Below the pieces are notes generated by a model, which saw only the letters and a list, made by a program, of their open reading frames with translations, was not told where the DNA came from and ran no database searches. A stretch of DNA of 6,746 bases, taken from positions 1 through 6,746 of the forward strand of contig DAORXQ010000053.1 in the NCBI GenBank assembly GCA_035371905.1, given 5' to 3'. The stretch is from a bacterium. GTDB taxonomy: Bacteria > Ratteibacteria > UBA8468 > B48-G9 > JAFGKM01. Positions within the stretch are counted from its first letter, which is position 1. The number at the start of each line of letters is the position of its first letter. Positions 1 to 6,586 of this stretch are shown one piece after another. The position numbers and the translations under genes are program-made.

Positions 1-132
1 GTAAATAATTATGTAAGATGTCCAAAGTGTAAGAGAGTAAGGAATATAGATGATGCGCCAGAATGTCCTGTTTGTAAATATAGGAACGAAAGAAAAAAAT
101 ATAGATTGATATTCTCAAAATATGACAAATAA
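1..132 (+). CDS. Small zinc-ribbon protein, 3' end only
   Basis: The first frame is open from base 1 and ends in TAA at 130-132, leaving 43 residues of a protein whose start lies outside the window. The visible part has two CxxC knuckles, CPKC (visible residues 7-10) and CPVC (22-25), separated by 11 residues. This is the spacing of a compact zinc ribbon that would bind one Zn2+. A basic tail rich in Lys, Arg and Tyr follows. Small zinc-ribbon proteins are common just before packaging genes in phages and often bind nucleic acid, but no specific function can be assigned. The only ATG nearby (11-13) is out of frame and is followed at once by a stop, so this is a truncated gene, not a complete one. 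Its last codons overlap the -35 box of the next promoter. Confidence 0.7.
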   Translation, partial: VNNYVRCPKCKRVRNIDDAPECPVCKYRNERKKYRLIFSKYDK

Positions 133-150
133 AACTAATTATGATATAAT
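122..150 (+). promoter_or_regulatory. Sigma70-like promoter before the terminase genes
   Basis: A -35-like box ATGACA (122-127, one mismatch to TTGACA) is followed after exactly 17 bases by TATAAT (145-150). A TG at 142-143 gives an extended -10 (TGATATAAT). Transcription would begin near 157, giving a leader of about 19 nt before the ATG at 176. The -35 box overlaps the end of the zinc-ribbon gene. The architecture matches the promoter at 2152-2180 at 22 of 30 positions in register, which strengthens the call. A/T-rich DNA throws up TATAAT by chance, so the evidence is the combination of both boxes, the spacing and the position. Confidence 0.65.
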
Positions 151-166
151 AAAATAATAGGAAAAT

Positions 167-172
167 AAAGGA
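167..172 (+). promoter_or_regulatory. Ribosome binding site of the terminase small subunit gene
   Basis: AAAGGA ends three bases before the ATG at 176. It is the only recognisable Shine-Dalgarno-like sequence before a start codon in this window. The spacing is shorter than the usual 5-9 bases, so it may be a weak site. Confidence 0.4.
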
Positions 173-175
173 TAA

Positions 176-715
176 ATGAGATATTCAGAAGAAAGACAAC
201 AAGAACACATAAGAAGAATTAGAAGAGTGTTGGTGATGAAACCTAACGCAAGTATTTTAGATATACAAAAAGAGTTAGAAAAAAGCAAAGTTCCTATTCA
301 TTTAAACAAAGATTATATAAATAGATTATTAAGAAAAATAAGAAAAGAAAGAATAAAAAGAATGGATTATTATACGATAAATAAAGTATTAGCGGAATTT
401 CAGGACGAAATAGAAGAATTAAAAAGAAGATTATGGATTATTATAAAAGATAAAGACTCATCTAAAAAAGATAAAATATTGGCTATAAAAGAATTAAGAA
501 CAAGTAGTAATGATTTATTTGATAAAATGTTTGATGCTGGAATATTTGAAAGAAAATTAGGACAATTAGAAATAGAAAACTCTCTTTCAGAAGAAGAAAG
601 AGATTTGATTAAAAAAGTTTTAGATATAGAATATAATAAAAATGATGACAATAAAGACAATAAAGAAGAAAACAATGAATTGAAAGAAAATAAAGATGGA
701 ACAAATAATAAATGA
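176..715 (+). CDS. Probable terminase small subunit
   Basis: This 179-residue protein lies directly upstream of, and overlaps by 20 bases, the terminase large subunit. This is the standard place for the small subunit, which recognises phage DNA and regulates the packaging motor. Residues about 10-60 are basic and helical and look like a helix-turn-helix or winged-helix DNA-binding region, with an Ile-Leu-Asp-Ile helix near 27-30 and a basic helix at 47-62. Residues about 68-150 are heptad-like and charged, fitting a coiled-coil oligomerisation core. The tail from about 153 is low-complexity Asn/Lys/Glu/Asp. I recognise no signature motif; terminase small subunits are poorly conserved, so the call rests on position, size and domain plan. 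The ATG at 176 has the best upstream AAAGGA and a promoter at the right distance. A generic HTH regulator is the alternative. Confidence 0.6.
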   Translation: MRYSEERQQEHIRRIRRVLVMKPNASILDIQKELEKSKVPIHLNKDYINRLLRKIRKERIKRMDYYTINKVLAEFQDEIEELKRRLWIIIKDKDSSKKDKILAIKELRTSSNDLFDKMFDAGIFERKLGQLEIENSLSEEERDLIKKVLDIEYNKNDDNKDNKEENNELKENKDGTNNK

Positions 716-2150
716 CATAGAAAATAAAATAAGCAACAACCAAGAATTTAGAAGGGCGTTAGCAAGAAGCAATTTATTGTGGTTTTCAAGAATTTATTTT
801 GGCAATTATTTTTTTTACAAAACCGCTGATTTTCAAAAAGAAATTTATAAAGAATTAGAAGACGATAATAATAAATTTCTTGAAATAATATCTTTTAGAG
901 GAAGCGGAAAGACAACAATTTCAATGTTATTTTATCCTATATGGGCAATGATTACAGGCAAAGCCCATTTTATTGTTTTAATATCAGATACATTTTCGCA
1001 AATAAAAGAACACATTTACAACATAAAAACAGAATTGGAAAACAATTCTTTATTAAAAAAAGATTTTGGACCTTTTAATATTTTAGAAAACGCAAAATCA
1101 GAAGAATGGCAAAAAACATCTATTATTATTCCTACATACGACACAAAAATAGTTGGAAAATCAACAGGACAAAAAGTTAGGGGGATAAGATATAAGCAAT
1201 GGAGACCAGATTTAGTTATAATTGATGATATTGAAGATGTAGAGATGATAAGAACAAAAGAGCAAAGAGACAAAACTCATAGATGGTTGGTGGGAAATGT
1301 TATGCCAGCAGGAGAGGCTAAAAAAACAAAATTTATTCTTATAGGAAACTTACTTCATTCAGACGGAGTAATGTCAAGAATTGAAAAAGAGATTAAAGAT
1401 AAAATAAGAGATGGAAAAGTTTTGAAAATACCATTGATAAATGATAGAAATGAAATCGCTTGGCCAGACAAGTTTCCTAATGAGGAAGTAATAGAAGAAG
1501 AAAAAAGAAAAATCGGATATAACGATTCGATAGGAATGAGGTCGTGGCAAAGAGAATATTTATTAAGAATTGTGCCAGAAGAAGGACAAGTGATAAAAGA
1601 TGATTGGATTAAATATTATGATGAGTTGCCAAAAGATGAAAATATAATATCAAAAGGGACAGGAGTTGATTTAGCGATATCTAAAAAATCTACTGCTGAT
1701 TATACCGCAATGGTTAGCGGAGTGATGGCAGTTGTTAATAACAAACCAACGATATATGTAATGCCTAATCCAGTGAACGAAAGATTAAGCGGTTTTGAAA
1801 CAACGAATAAAGCATCTATTGTAAGCAATATATTAGGAAATGGAACTAATACTCCTTTGTGGGTTGAAGATGTCGCTTATCAAGCAATGCAGATTGAAGC
1901 AATGCAGAAGGCAGGATTACCAGCAATAGGAGTTAAGGTTAGTTCTGATAAAAGAGCAAGATTAATGACAATATCTTCTTACATAGAAAACGGAATGGTA
2001 TTGTTTCCTAAAAAAGGCTGTGAGGATTTATTGATACAACTTTTAAACTTTGGAATTGAAGAACACGATGATTTAGTTGACGCTTTTGTATTTTTAGTTT
2101 ATGGATTAATGACGCAATATTCACAATCGCCAACTATTACCTGGTTTTAA
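696..2150 (+). CDS. terL: Phage terminase large subunit (ATPase-nuclease)
   Basis: This is the packaging motor that docks on the portal, pumps DNA into the prohead with ATP and cuts the concatemer. At 484 residues it has normal family length. The N-terminal ATPase shows a Walker A-type loop, FRGSGKTT (residues 67-74, K72). Walker B is LVIIDD (173-178), with acidic residues D177/D178 and E180. A motif III-like coupling segment, LIGNLLHSDG, lies at 215-224. The C-terminal RNase H-like nuclease shows GVDLAIS (D325), WVEDVAYQ (E391/D392) and EEHDDLVDAF (D458/D459, D462), which fit the metal-binding acidic set. No intein, frameshift or missing catalytic block is seen. The ATG at 696 overlaps the end of the small subunit gene, which implies translational coupling. 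The stop TAA at 2148-2150 is followed after one base by the next promoter. Confidence 0.96.
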   Translation: MEQIINDIENKISNNQEFRRALARSNLLWFSRIYFGNYFFYKTADFQKEIYKELEDDNNKFLEIISFRGSGKTTISMLFYPIWAMITGKAHFIVLISDTFSQIKEHIYNIKTELENNSLLKKDFGPFNILENAKSEEWQKTSIIIPTYDTKIVGKSTGQKVRGIRYKQWRPDLVIIDDIEDVEMIRTKEQRDKTHRWLVGNVMPAGEAKKTKFILIGNLLHSDGVMSRIEKEIKDKIRDGKVLKIPLINDRNEIAWPDKFPNEEVIEEEKRKIGYNDSIGMRSWQREYLLRIVPEEGQVIKDDWIKYYDELPKDENIISKGTGVDLAISKKSTADYTAMVSGVMAVVNNKPTIYVMPNPVNERLSGFETTNKASIVSNILGNGTNTPLWVEDVAYQAMQIEAMQKAGLPAIGVKVSSDKRARLMTISSYIENGMVLFPKKGCEDLLIQLLNFGIEEHDDLVDAFVFLVYGLMTQYSQSPTITWF

Positions 2151-2151
2151 T

Positions 2152-2180
2152 TTGACAATGAAATAAAATAATAATATAAT
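2152..2180 (+). promoter_or_regulatory. Perfect-consensus sigma70 promoter before the portal gene
   Basis: TTGACA (2152-2157) and TATAAT (2175-2180) both match the bacterial sigma70 consensus at every base and are separated by exactly 17 bases. They lie in the only intergenic gap between the terminase and portal genes (2151-2202). Transcription would start near 2187, giving a short A/T-only leader of about 16 nt with no Shine-Dalgarno sequence before the ATG at 2203. It probably drives the head genes separately from the terminase operon. Confidence 0.75.
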
Positions 2181-2202
2181 TTAATAAATTAAAATATTTT
2201 TT

Positions 2203-4290
2203 ATGAGCATTTTTTCTAATTTTAAAAAAATATTTTTACCAAATAAAACAAAAACATTTTTAGATGATTTAGACGATGATTTTGATTATCCATCAAGAAG
2301 AAGTTTTTTTTCAGATTATAACAAAACAAAATTTTTATACTCTTACTCAAAATCAGTTTATGTTTATGCTTGCGTTTCAAGAATAGCGGAAAGCGTTTCA
2401 GCAATTGATTTTAAACTTTTTAAAATCTTAAACAATAGAGGTGAGGTTGAAGAGATATTATCGCATCCTATTTTAGATTTGTTATATCGTGTAAATCCTT
2501 TTTACACAAAAGAGGAATTTATTCAAACAGATGTTATAAACAGAAAATTGTCAGGTGATAGTTTTATTTTAAAAGTAAGAAATAATAAAAATGTAGTTGT
2601 GGAGTTATGGAATATAAGGCCTGATTTAATTACAATTGTAGAAGACGAGGAAAACTTTATTAAATATTATGAGATAGTTCAAGATGGAAAAACAAAAAGA
2701 ATTGACAAAAACGATATCATTCACATAAAGTATCCATCGCCATTAAGTTATTACTTAGGAATGTCGCCAGTGTTGCCAGCAGAAGAAAGAATTGAAATTG
2801 AAGAATTTGCTAATAATTATCAGAGAAACTTTTTCATAAATAACGCAAGGCCAGATGGAATAATAGAAGTTCCCACTTATTTAAATCCTATTCAAGTTAA
2901 GGAATTGATAATGGGGTGGGAAAAAAGACATAAAGGAGATGGAAAAAGCAGTAGGTTAGGAGTATTAACTAACGGAGCGAAATATAATCAAATATCGTTG
3001 AGTCAAAAAGAGATGGACTATATTGAATCGATGAAATTTACAAGAGATGACATTCTTGTAGCATTTAAGGTGCCAAAGCCTATTGTAGCGATATTAGATG
3101 ATGTTAATAGGGCAAATAGTTTAACGGCACAACAGATATTTATAAGAGAAACAATTATTCCTGAAATGAGATTATTAGTTAATAAATTAAATGAAGAGTT
3201 GATTATTCCTGAATTCGGTGAAGAGTATTATTTAGATTTTGTTGACCCAACGCCAGAGGATAGAGAATTAAAATTACAAGAATTACAAGCAGGAATTGAT
3301 AAATGGATTACAATAAATGAAGCAAGAAAAATGTTTAACTTGCCTGCTATAACAGGAGGAGATGTTTTGTTTAGGCCTTTAACTGATAATATTATAGAAG
3401 CAGAAGTTGAAAAAACAAAACTATATAATATTAAATCGTTGCACGGAAGAAGGGCTTTAAAAATTAAGAACGAATTAAAAGAAAAAATATATAATGATAA
3501 TATAATTAAAAAGAATTTTAGCAGGTCATTGTTTAAAGACACTGAAAAAAGAAAACAATATTCTGAGTATGTTATAAGAGACATAGAAAATAAAAAAAAT
3601 AGAATGAGGCAATTAGTGGTAAGATTAGCAAATCAGGAAAGAGATGAAGTAATTAAAAATTTTACCAAGGAAAGGCCAAAAACAAAAAGAGAAATTAAAA
3701 AATTATTGAACAAAGAAGAAGAGGAAAATAAATTTATTGAAAATATATTCCCTTTATATGTTTCAATTTTTCAAGAGGCAGGGGATAAAGCGATGAAATT
3801 ATTGAGAATTGACAAGCCCTTTGACATTCATAAAAGTTATAAAAAAATAAACACAGGAAAAGAAATAAATAGAATGCTAAAAGAAAGAGCAAAATTGTTT
3901 GCCCATTCAGTTATAGGAACAACGCTTGATAAATTAGCCGATAGTTTATCAGTAGGAATAGAGGAAGGAAAATCAATTCCTGAATTAAAAGAAATAATAA
4001 AAGATGTTTACAGAGAATTTAGCGATTATAGATCAGAGACAATAGCAAGAACAGAAACAAACGCAGTTGTAAACGAAGCACACATTGAAGCGTATAGGCA
4101 AAGCGAGGTTGTAGAAGGTAAAGAATGGGTTGCTACTTTAGATGATAGAGTAAGGCCAGAGCATTTAGCAATTGATGGTGAAATTGTAGAATTAGATAAG
4201 CCGTTTTCAAATAATTTAATGTATCCTTGCGAGCCAAATTGTCGTTGTACGATTGCTCCCGTAGTGATAAATTTATCAAATAAAATTTAA
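2203..4290 (+). CDS. Portal protein fused to MuF-like head morphogenesis domain
   Basis: This 695-residue protein joins two head proteins that are separate genes in many phages. Residues about 45-395 are an HK97-family portal, the dodecameric ring at the capsid vertex through which DNA enters. The family pattern is visible in SVYVYACVSRIAE near 51-63, in the YYLGMSPVLPA loop at 183-193, and in the LVAFKVP...NRANS...QQIF stretch at 285-313. Residues about 400-530 are a charged helical linker. Residues about 555-690 match the phage Mu gpF/SPP1 gp7 minor head protein domain, with the ARTETN motif (615-620), W642, RVRPEH (H654) and a Cys-rich end, YPCEPNCRC (C676, C680, C682). Portal-MuF fusions are known. 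The start at 2203 fits the promoter; no ribosome site is visible. The stop overlaps the next gene's start as TAATG. Confidence 0.93.
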   Translation: MSIFSNFKKIFLPNKTKTFLDDLDDDFDYPSRRSFFSDYNKTKFLYSYSKSVYVYACVSRIAESVSAIDFKLFKILNNRGEVEEILSHPILDLLYRVNPFYTKEEFIQTDVINRKLSGDSFILKVRNNKNVVVELWNIRPDLITIVEDEENFIKYYEIVQDGKTKRIDKNDIIHIKYPSPLSYYLGMSPVLPAEERIEIEEFANNYQRNFFINNARPDGIIEVPTYLNPIQVKELIMGWEKRHKGDGKSSRLGVLTNGAKYNQISLSQKEMDYIESMKFTRDDILVAFKVPKPIVAILDDVNRANSLTAQQIFIRETIIPEMRLLVNKLNEELIIPEFGEEYYLDFVDPTPEDRELKLQELQAGIDKWITINEARKMFNLPAITGGDVLFRPLTDNIIEAEVEKTKLYNIKSLHGRRALKIKNELKEKIYNDNIIKKNFSRSLFKDTEKRKQYSEYVIRDIENKKNRMRQLVVRLANQERDEVIKNFTKERPKTKREIKKLLNKEEEENKFIENIFPLYVSIFQEAGDKAMKLLRIDKPFDIHKSYKKINTGKEINRMLKERAKLFAHSVIGTTLDKLADSLSVGIEEGKSIPELKEIIKDVYREFSDYRSETIARTETNAVVNEAHIEAYRQSEVVEGKEWVATLDDRVRPEHLAIDGEIVELDKPFSNNLMYPCEPNCRCTIAPVVINLSNKI

Positions 4291-4973
4291 TGGATTTAGT
4301 TTATTTAACAAAAAGAGAAATTTTAAATGACAATATTGAGTTAAGATATTCTTTAAGAAGTGCTGAAAAAAATTTAAAGTTTGATAATGTTTTTCTTATA
4401 GGATATAAACCAGATTTTATTAAAAATGTTAATTTTATAAAATACAACGATATTAAAAATAACAAATACAATAATGTTTATGAAAAGATGAAAATAATAT
4501 TAGAGACAAAAGAGATATCAGATAATTTTATTTTGTCAAACGATGATTTTTTTATCTTAAAAGAATATAACGAAATACCTTATTACTATAAAGGAACACT
4601 AGAATATTATTATATGAATTACCAGTATAAAGAAAGTTATTATTATAAAGAAGGAATAAAAAAATTATATGAAGAATTTAAAAACGGATTATTTTTCGGT
4701 GTTCATTTCCCAATAGTTTATAATAAAGAAAAATTAAAATTTATTATAGACAAATATAAAAGTAATACAATGTTAAGAAGTTATTATTGTAATTATTTTA
4801 TTAAAGAAATAAATCCAGTTTTTACCGATGATTTTAAAATATTAGATGTTAAAGAAATAGAAAAATATAATAATTGTCCATTTATTAGCACAACAAATCT
4901 TGTTGCGTCAACAACAGAATTTAAAAGTTTTATAAATAATAAATTTTGTAATCCATCAAAATATGAATTATAA
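4290..4973 (+). CDS. Stealth-like glycosyl/sugar-phosphate transferase
   Basis: The protein has 227 residues. Its order of motifs resembles the Stealth/capsular polysaccharide phosphotransferase group and related phage GT-A-like enzymes, which transfer sugars or sugar phosphates to an acceptor. It opens with a beta strand, DLVYL, then ELRYSLRSAEK (17-27). A second strand, VFLIGYKPDF, follows at 34-43, then the acidic NDDFF motif (84-88), which probably binds the metal and nucleotide sugar. Next come FGVHFPIVYNKEKL (136-149, with H139), LRSYYCNY (162-169) and PFISTT (197-202), and it ends in NPSKYE. There is no signal peptide or membrane segment, so it should act in the cytoplasm. The start overlaps the portal stop by one base (TAATG), which implies coupled translation. 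Donor and acceptor are unknown. Its place between portal and protease suggests a role tied to the virion, but this is inference. Confidence 0.7.
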   Translation: MDLVYLTKREILNDNIELRYSLRSAEKNLKFDNVFLIGYKPDFIKNVNFIKYNDIKNNKYNNVYEKMKIILETKEISDNFILSNDDFFILKEYNEIPYYYKGTLEYYYMNYQYKESYYYKEGIKKLYEEFKNGLFFGVHFPIVYNKEKLKFIIDKYKSNTMLRSYYCNYFIKEINPVFTDDFKILDVKEIEKYNNCPFISTTNLVASTTEFKSFINNKFCNPSKYEL

Positions 4974-4989
4974 AATTAAATAAAATAAT

Positions 4990-5832
4990 ATGAATTTTAT
5001 TAAAAAAACATTTAGCGTTGAAGTAGAAAATATAGATGAAGAAAACGGAATAATAAGAGCAATCTTTTCATCAGGATTGCCTGATAGAGATGGTGAAATG
5101 ATAGACCAAGAAACTTGGAATTTAGAGGAATACAAGAAAAATCCTGTTGTTTTATGGTCGCACGACCAGTTGAGCCCTCCTATCGGACAGATGATAGATA
5201 TTTTTGTAAATGATGATAAAATGCTTGAAGGTAAAATAAAGTTTGCTATTAACGAATATGATTTTGCTAATACAATTTATAAATTATATGCTGGAAAGTT
5301 TATAAGAGCGTTTTCAATTGGTTTTAATTCAGAAGATTATGAAGAAGTAAATGGAGTTAGAGTTTTGAAAAACAATACTTTACTTGAAATATCGGCCGTA
5401 AATATACCGGCAGATGCGTTAGCGTTAGCCAAATCAAAAGGAATAAATACTTGTTGTTTAGAGAAAGCATACAAAAAATATAATAAAAAAAGCCCTGCTT
5501 GTAGGTTAGATGATGAAACAAAAAATGAGTGTGTAGCAAGGAAAATACCAGAGATATTAGACGAAAATCCTGATATGAAACAAGAACAAGCAGTAGCGAT
5601 TGCTGAAAGTTTATGTTCAAAGTTTTGTAGTGATTTAGAGAAAGAAAAAGATAAAAAAAACAAAGAAACAATTGAGGAAGCAAAAAAATCATTGGAAAAA
5701 ATATTAAAAGAAGATAAAAAAATAAATTATAAAAGAGCATTGAACAAAGCCATAAGAGAATTACTAAAAACAAAGAAAAATATTAAATATGAAAATAGAA
5801 AAGATAATCCATCAAATATGGGTTGGAGATGA
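4990..5832 (+). CDS. HK97-type prohead protease with long C-terminal extension
   Basis: This maturation protease works inside the prohead, cleaving scaffold or capsid delta domains before DNA packaging. Residues about 5-150 carry the family core. FSSGLPDRDGEMID lies at 26-39, then W43, then NPVVLWSHD with the likely catalytic His58, and PIG at 64-66. FIRAFSIGF holds the likely catalytic Ser109, and LLEISAVNIPA lies at 131-141. The protein is 280 residues, longer than the roughly 200 typical of the core enzyme. The extra part holds a cysteine-containing module (about 159-215; C171, C181, C209, C213; QAVAIAES near 200-207) and then a Lys/Glu-rich helical tail that may act as scaffold. The first 18 residues of the module (159-176) are repeated in the last gene. 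No Shine-Dalgarno sequence precedes the start; the gap from the previous gene is 16 bases. Its last 44 bases overlap the next gene. Confidence 0.88.
   Translation: MNFIKKTFSVEVENIDEENGIIRAIFSSGLPDRDGEMIDQETWNLEEYKKNPVVLWSHDQLSPPIGQMIDIFVNDDKMLEGKIKFAINEYDFANTIYKLYAGKFIRAFSIGFNSEDYEEVNGVRVLKNNTLLEISAVNIPADALALAKSKGINTCCLEKAYKKYNKKSPACRLDDETKNECVARKIPEILDENPDMKQEQAVAIAESLCSKFCSDLEKEKDKKNKETIEEAKKSLEKILKEDKKINYKRALNKAIRELLKTKKNIKYENRKDNPSNMGWR
5464..5518 (+). repeat. Copy 1 of a 55-bp perfect direct repeat (inside the protease gene)
   Basis: This segment is identical, base for base, to 6692-6746 (offset 1228). It encodes protease residues 159-176, the start of the cysteine-containing module (including SPACRLDDE), plus one base. 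The match begins exactly at a codon boundary: 5463 is G and the matching base 6691 is A. The reading frame is the same in both copies. The right limit is set by the end of the window, so the true repeat may be longer. Confidence 0.95.
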
Positions 5833-6505
5833 AAAAAAACCTAAAAAATGGATGGACACTTGGAAGGAAAAAAATCCTGATTGGGAATATGTTTTATGGA
5901 CGAATAGTAAAGTTTTTAAAAGAAATTGGATAAATCAAAAACTTATAGAATATTATAAAAGAAATAAAAAATATAACGGAGTAGCAGATATTATAAGATA
6001 TGAGATATTATATGAATACGGAGGAGTGGTTATACCAGCGGATAGTGAATGTCTGGAAAATATAACAGAATTATTTGACAATGATTATGAATTGTTTGCT
6101 GTTAGATGCAGAGCAGATGCCATAGATTGGGCTTGTACTAACGAAGAAAAAAAAATAGAAACGCCAAAGTTTTTAAAAAGCATAGATAAATTTAAAATAG
6201 TTCCTATTTATGGAGCAAAAAGCGGAAATGAATTTGTAAAGCATTTAATAGATGATTTATATCATAAATATGAAAGAGAATTGCCAAATTATCCTTATCC
6301 TCCATCACAAACAGGAAATAAGTTTTGTACTGAAGAGTTGATAAAATACGCTCCAGAGATTAAGATATTCCCGATGCATTATTTTATTCCTTATCACCCG
6401 ATAGACGAAACAGAAGAAAATTCTTATTACTACAGGGGAAAAGATAAAATATACGCAAGACATTATTGGGGAACAACATTTAATAATTATAACAAGGGCA
6501 GATAA
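5789..6505 (+). CDS. GT32-like glycosyltransferase
   Basis: This 238-residue protein belongs to the family with a DXD sugar-binding region (Gly_transf_sug, GT32-like), which transfers sugars from nucleotide sugars. Family marks are IIHQIWVGD (6-14), KWMDTWKEKNPDWEYVLW (20-37) and GVADIIRYEILYEYGG (64-79). The DXD region reads IPADSECL (82-89), and a C-terminal ARHYWGTTF (223-231) fits the usual His-aromatic ending. The DXD is unusual: the first Asp position is Pro83, while Asp85 is kept. No signal peptide or membrane helix is seen. I chose the start at 5789, which overlaps the protease by 44 bases, because the conserved IIHQIW block begins six residues in; the next ATG (residue 22) would delete it. 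The enzyme probably works with the transferase encoded upstream. The target, perhaps capsid, tail or host polysaccharide, is unknown. Confidence 0.8.
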   Translation: MKIEKIIHQIWVGDEKKPKKWMDTWKEKNPDWEYVLWTNSKVFKRNWINQKLIEYYKRNKKYNGVADIIRYEILYEYGGVVIPADSECLENITELFDNDYELFAVRCRADAIDWACTNEEKKIETPKFLKSIDKFKIVPIYGAKSGNEFVKHLIDDLYHKYERELPNYPYPPSQTGNKFCTEELIKYAPEIKIFPMHYFIPYHPIDETEENSYYYRGKDKIYARHYWGTTFNNYNKGR

Positions 6506-6586
6506 TCCTATTTTATAATAAAAAAGGTTAGAAACTCCGCCATAGGACGGACTGCAATTATAAAATAAATTAAAAATAATAAAAAA
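6506..6586 (+). promoter_or_regulatory. Intergenic leader with potential RNA secondary structure
   Basis: This 81-base gap contains no ORF or convincing promoter. It holds an unusually G/C-rich island (6535-6555, 14 of 21 bases G or C). Within it, TCCGCC (6536-6541) can pair with GG plus CGGA (6545-6551) around an ATA loop with one bulged A. Outside it, TATTTTATAAT (6509-6519) and ATTATAAAATA (6557-6567) are perfectly complementary over 11 bases and could close the whole element. It may be a leader structure of the following head gene's mRNA or an RNA-processing site. The outer helix is all A-T and could arise by chance, so confidence is modest. Confidence 0.4.

Noticed and set aside
2702..2707. 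TTGACA inside the portal gene
   Set aside because: No -10 box at the right distance and no gene start downstream.
3809..3826. Two TTGACA boxes inside the MuF part of the portal gene
   Set aside because: No TATAAT-like box lies at a suitable 16-18 base distance from either; they are coding sequence.
400..5773. Open frames on the minus strand (such as 400-675, 1016-1273, 2222-2404, 3228-3584, 5337-5663, 5357-5773)
   Set aside because: They lie opposite strongly supported genes, are rich in Leu/Ser/Phe as expected from reading purine-rich A/T DNA backwards, and show no recognisable motif.
713..5832. Reassigned genetic code (TGA as Trp or Gly), prompted by the low GC
   Set aside because: The TGA codons ending the 176-715 and 4990-5832 genes sit at natural gene ends, no long gene has an internal TGA, and Trp is encoded by TGG throughout.
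6514..6519. TATAAT as the -10 box of a promoter for the last gene
   Set aside because: The bases 17 upstream (AACAAG) do not resemble a -35 box and there is no extended TG; one hexamer alone is expected by chance in such A/T-rich DNA.
6507..6527. Hairpin CCTATTTTAT...AAAAAAGG as an intrinsic terminator
   Set aside because: The stem is mostly A-T with an internal A-A mismatch and no T-run follows it; the downstream gene also has no promoter of its own, so termination here would be hard to explain.
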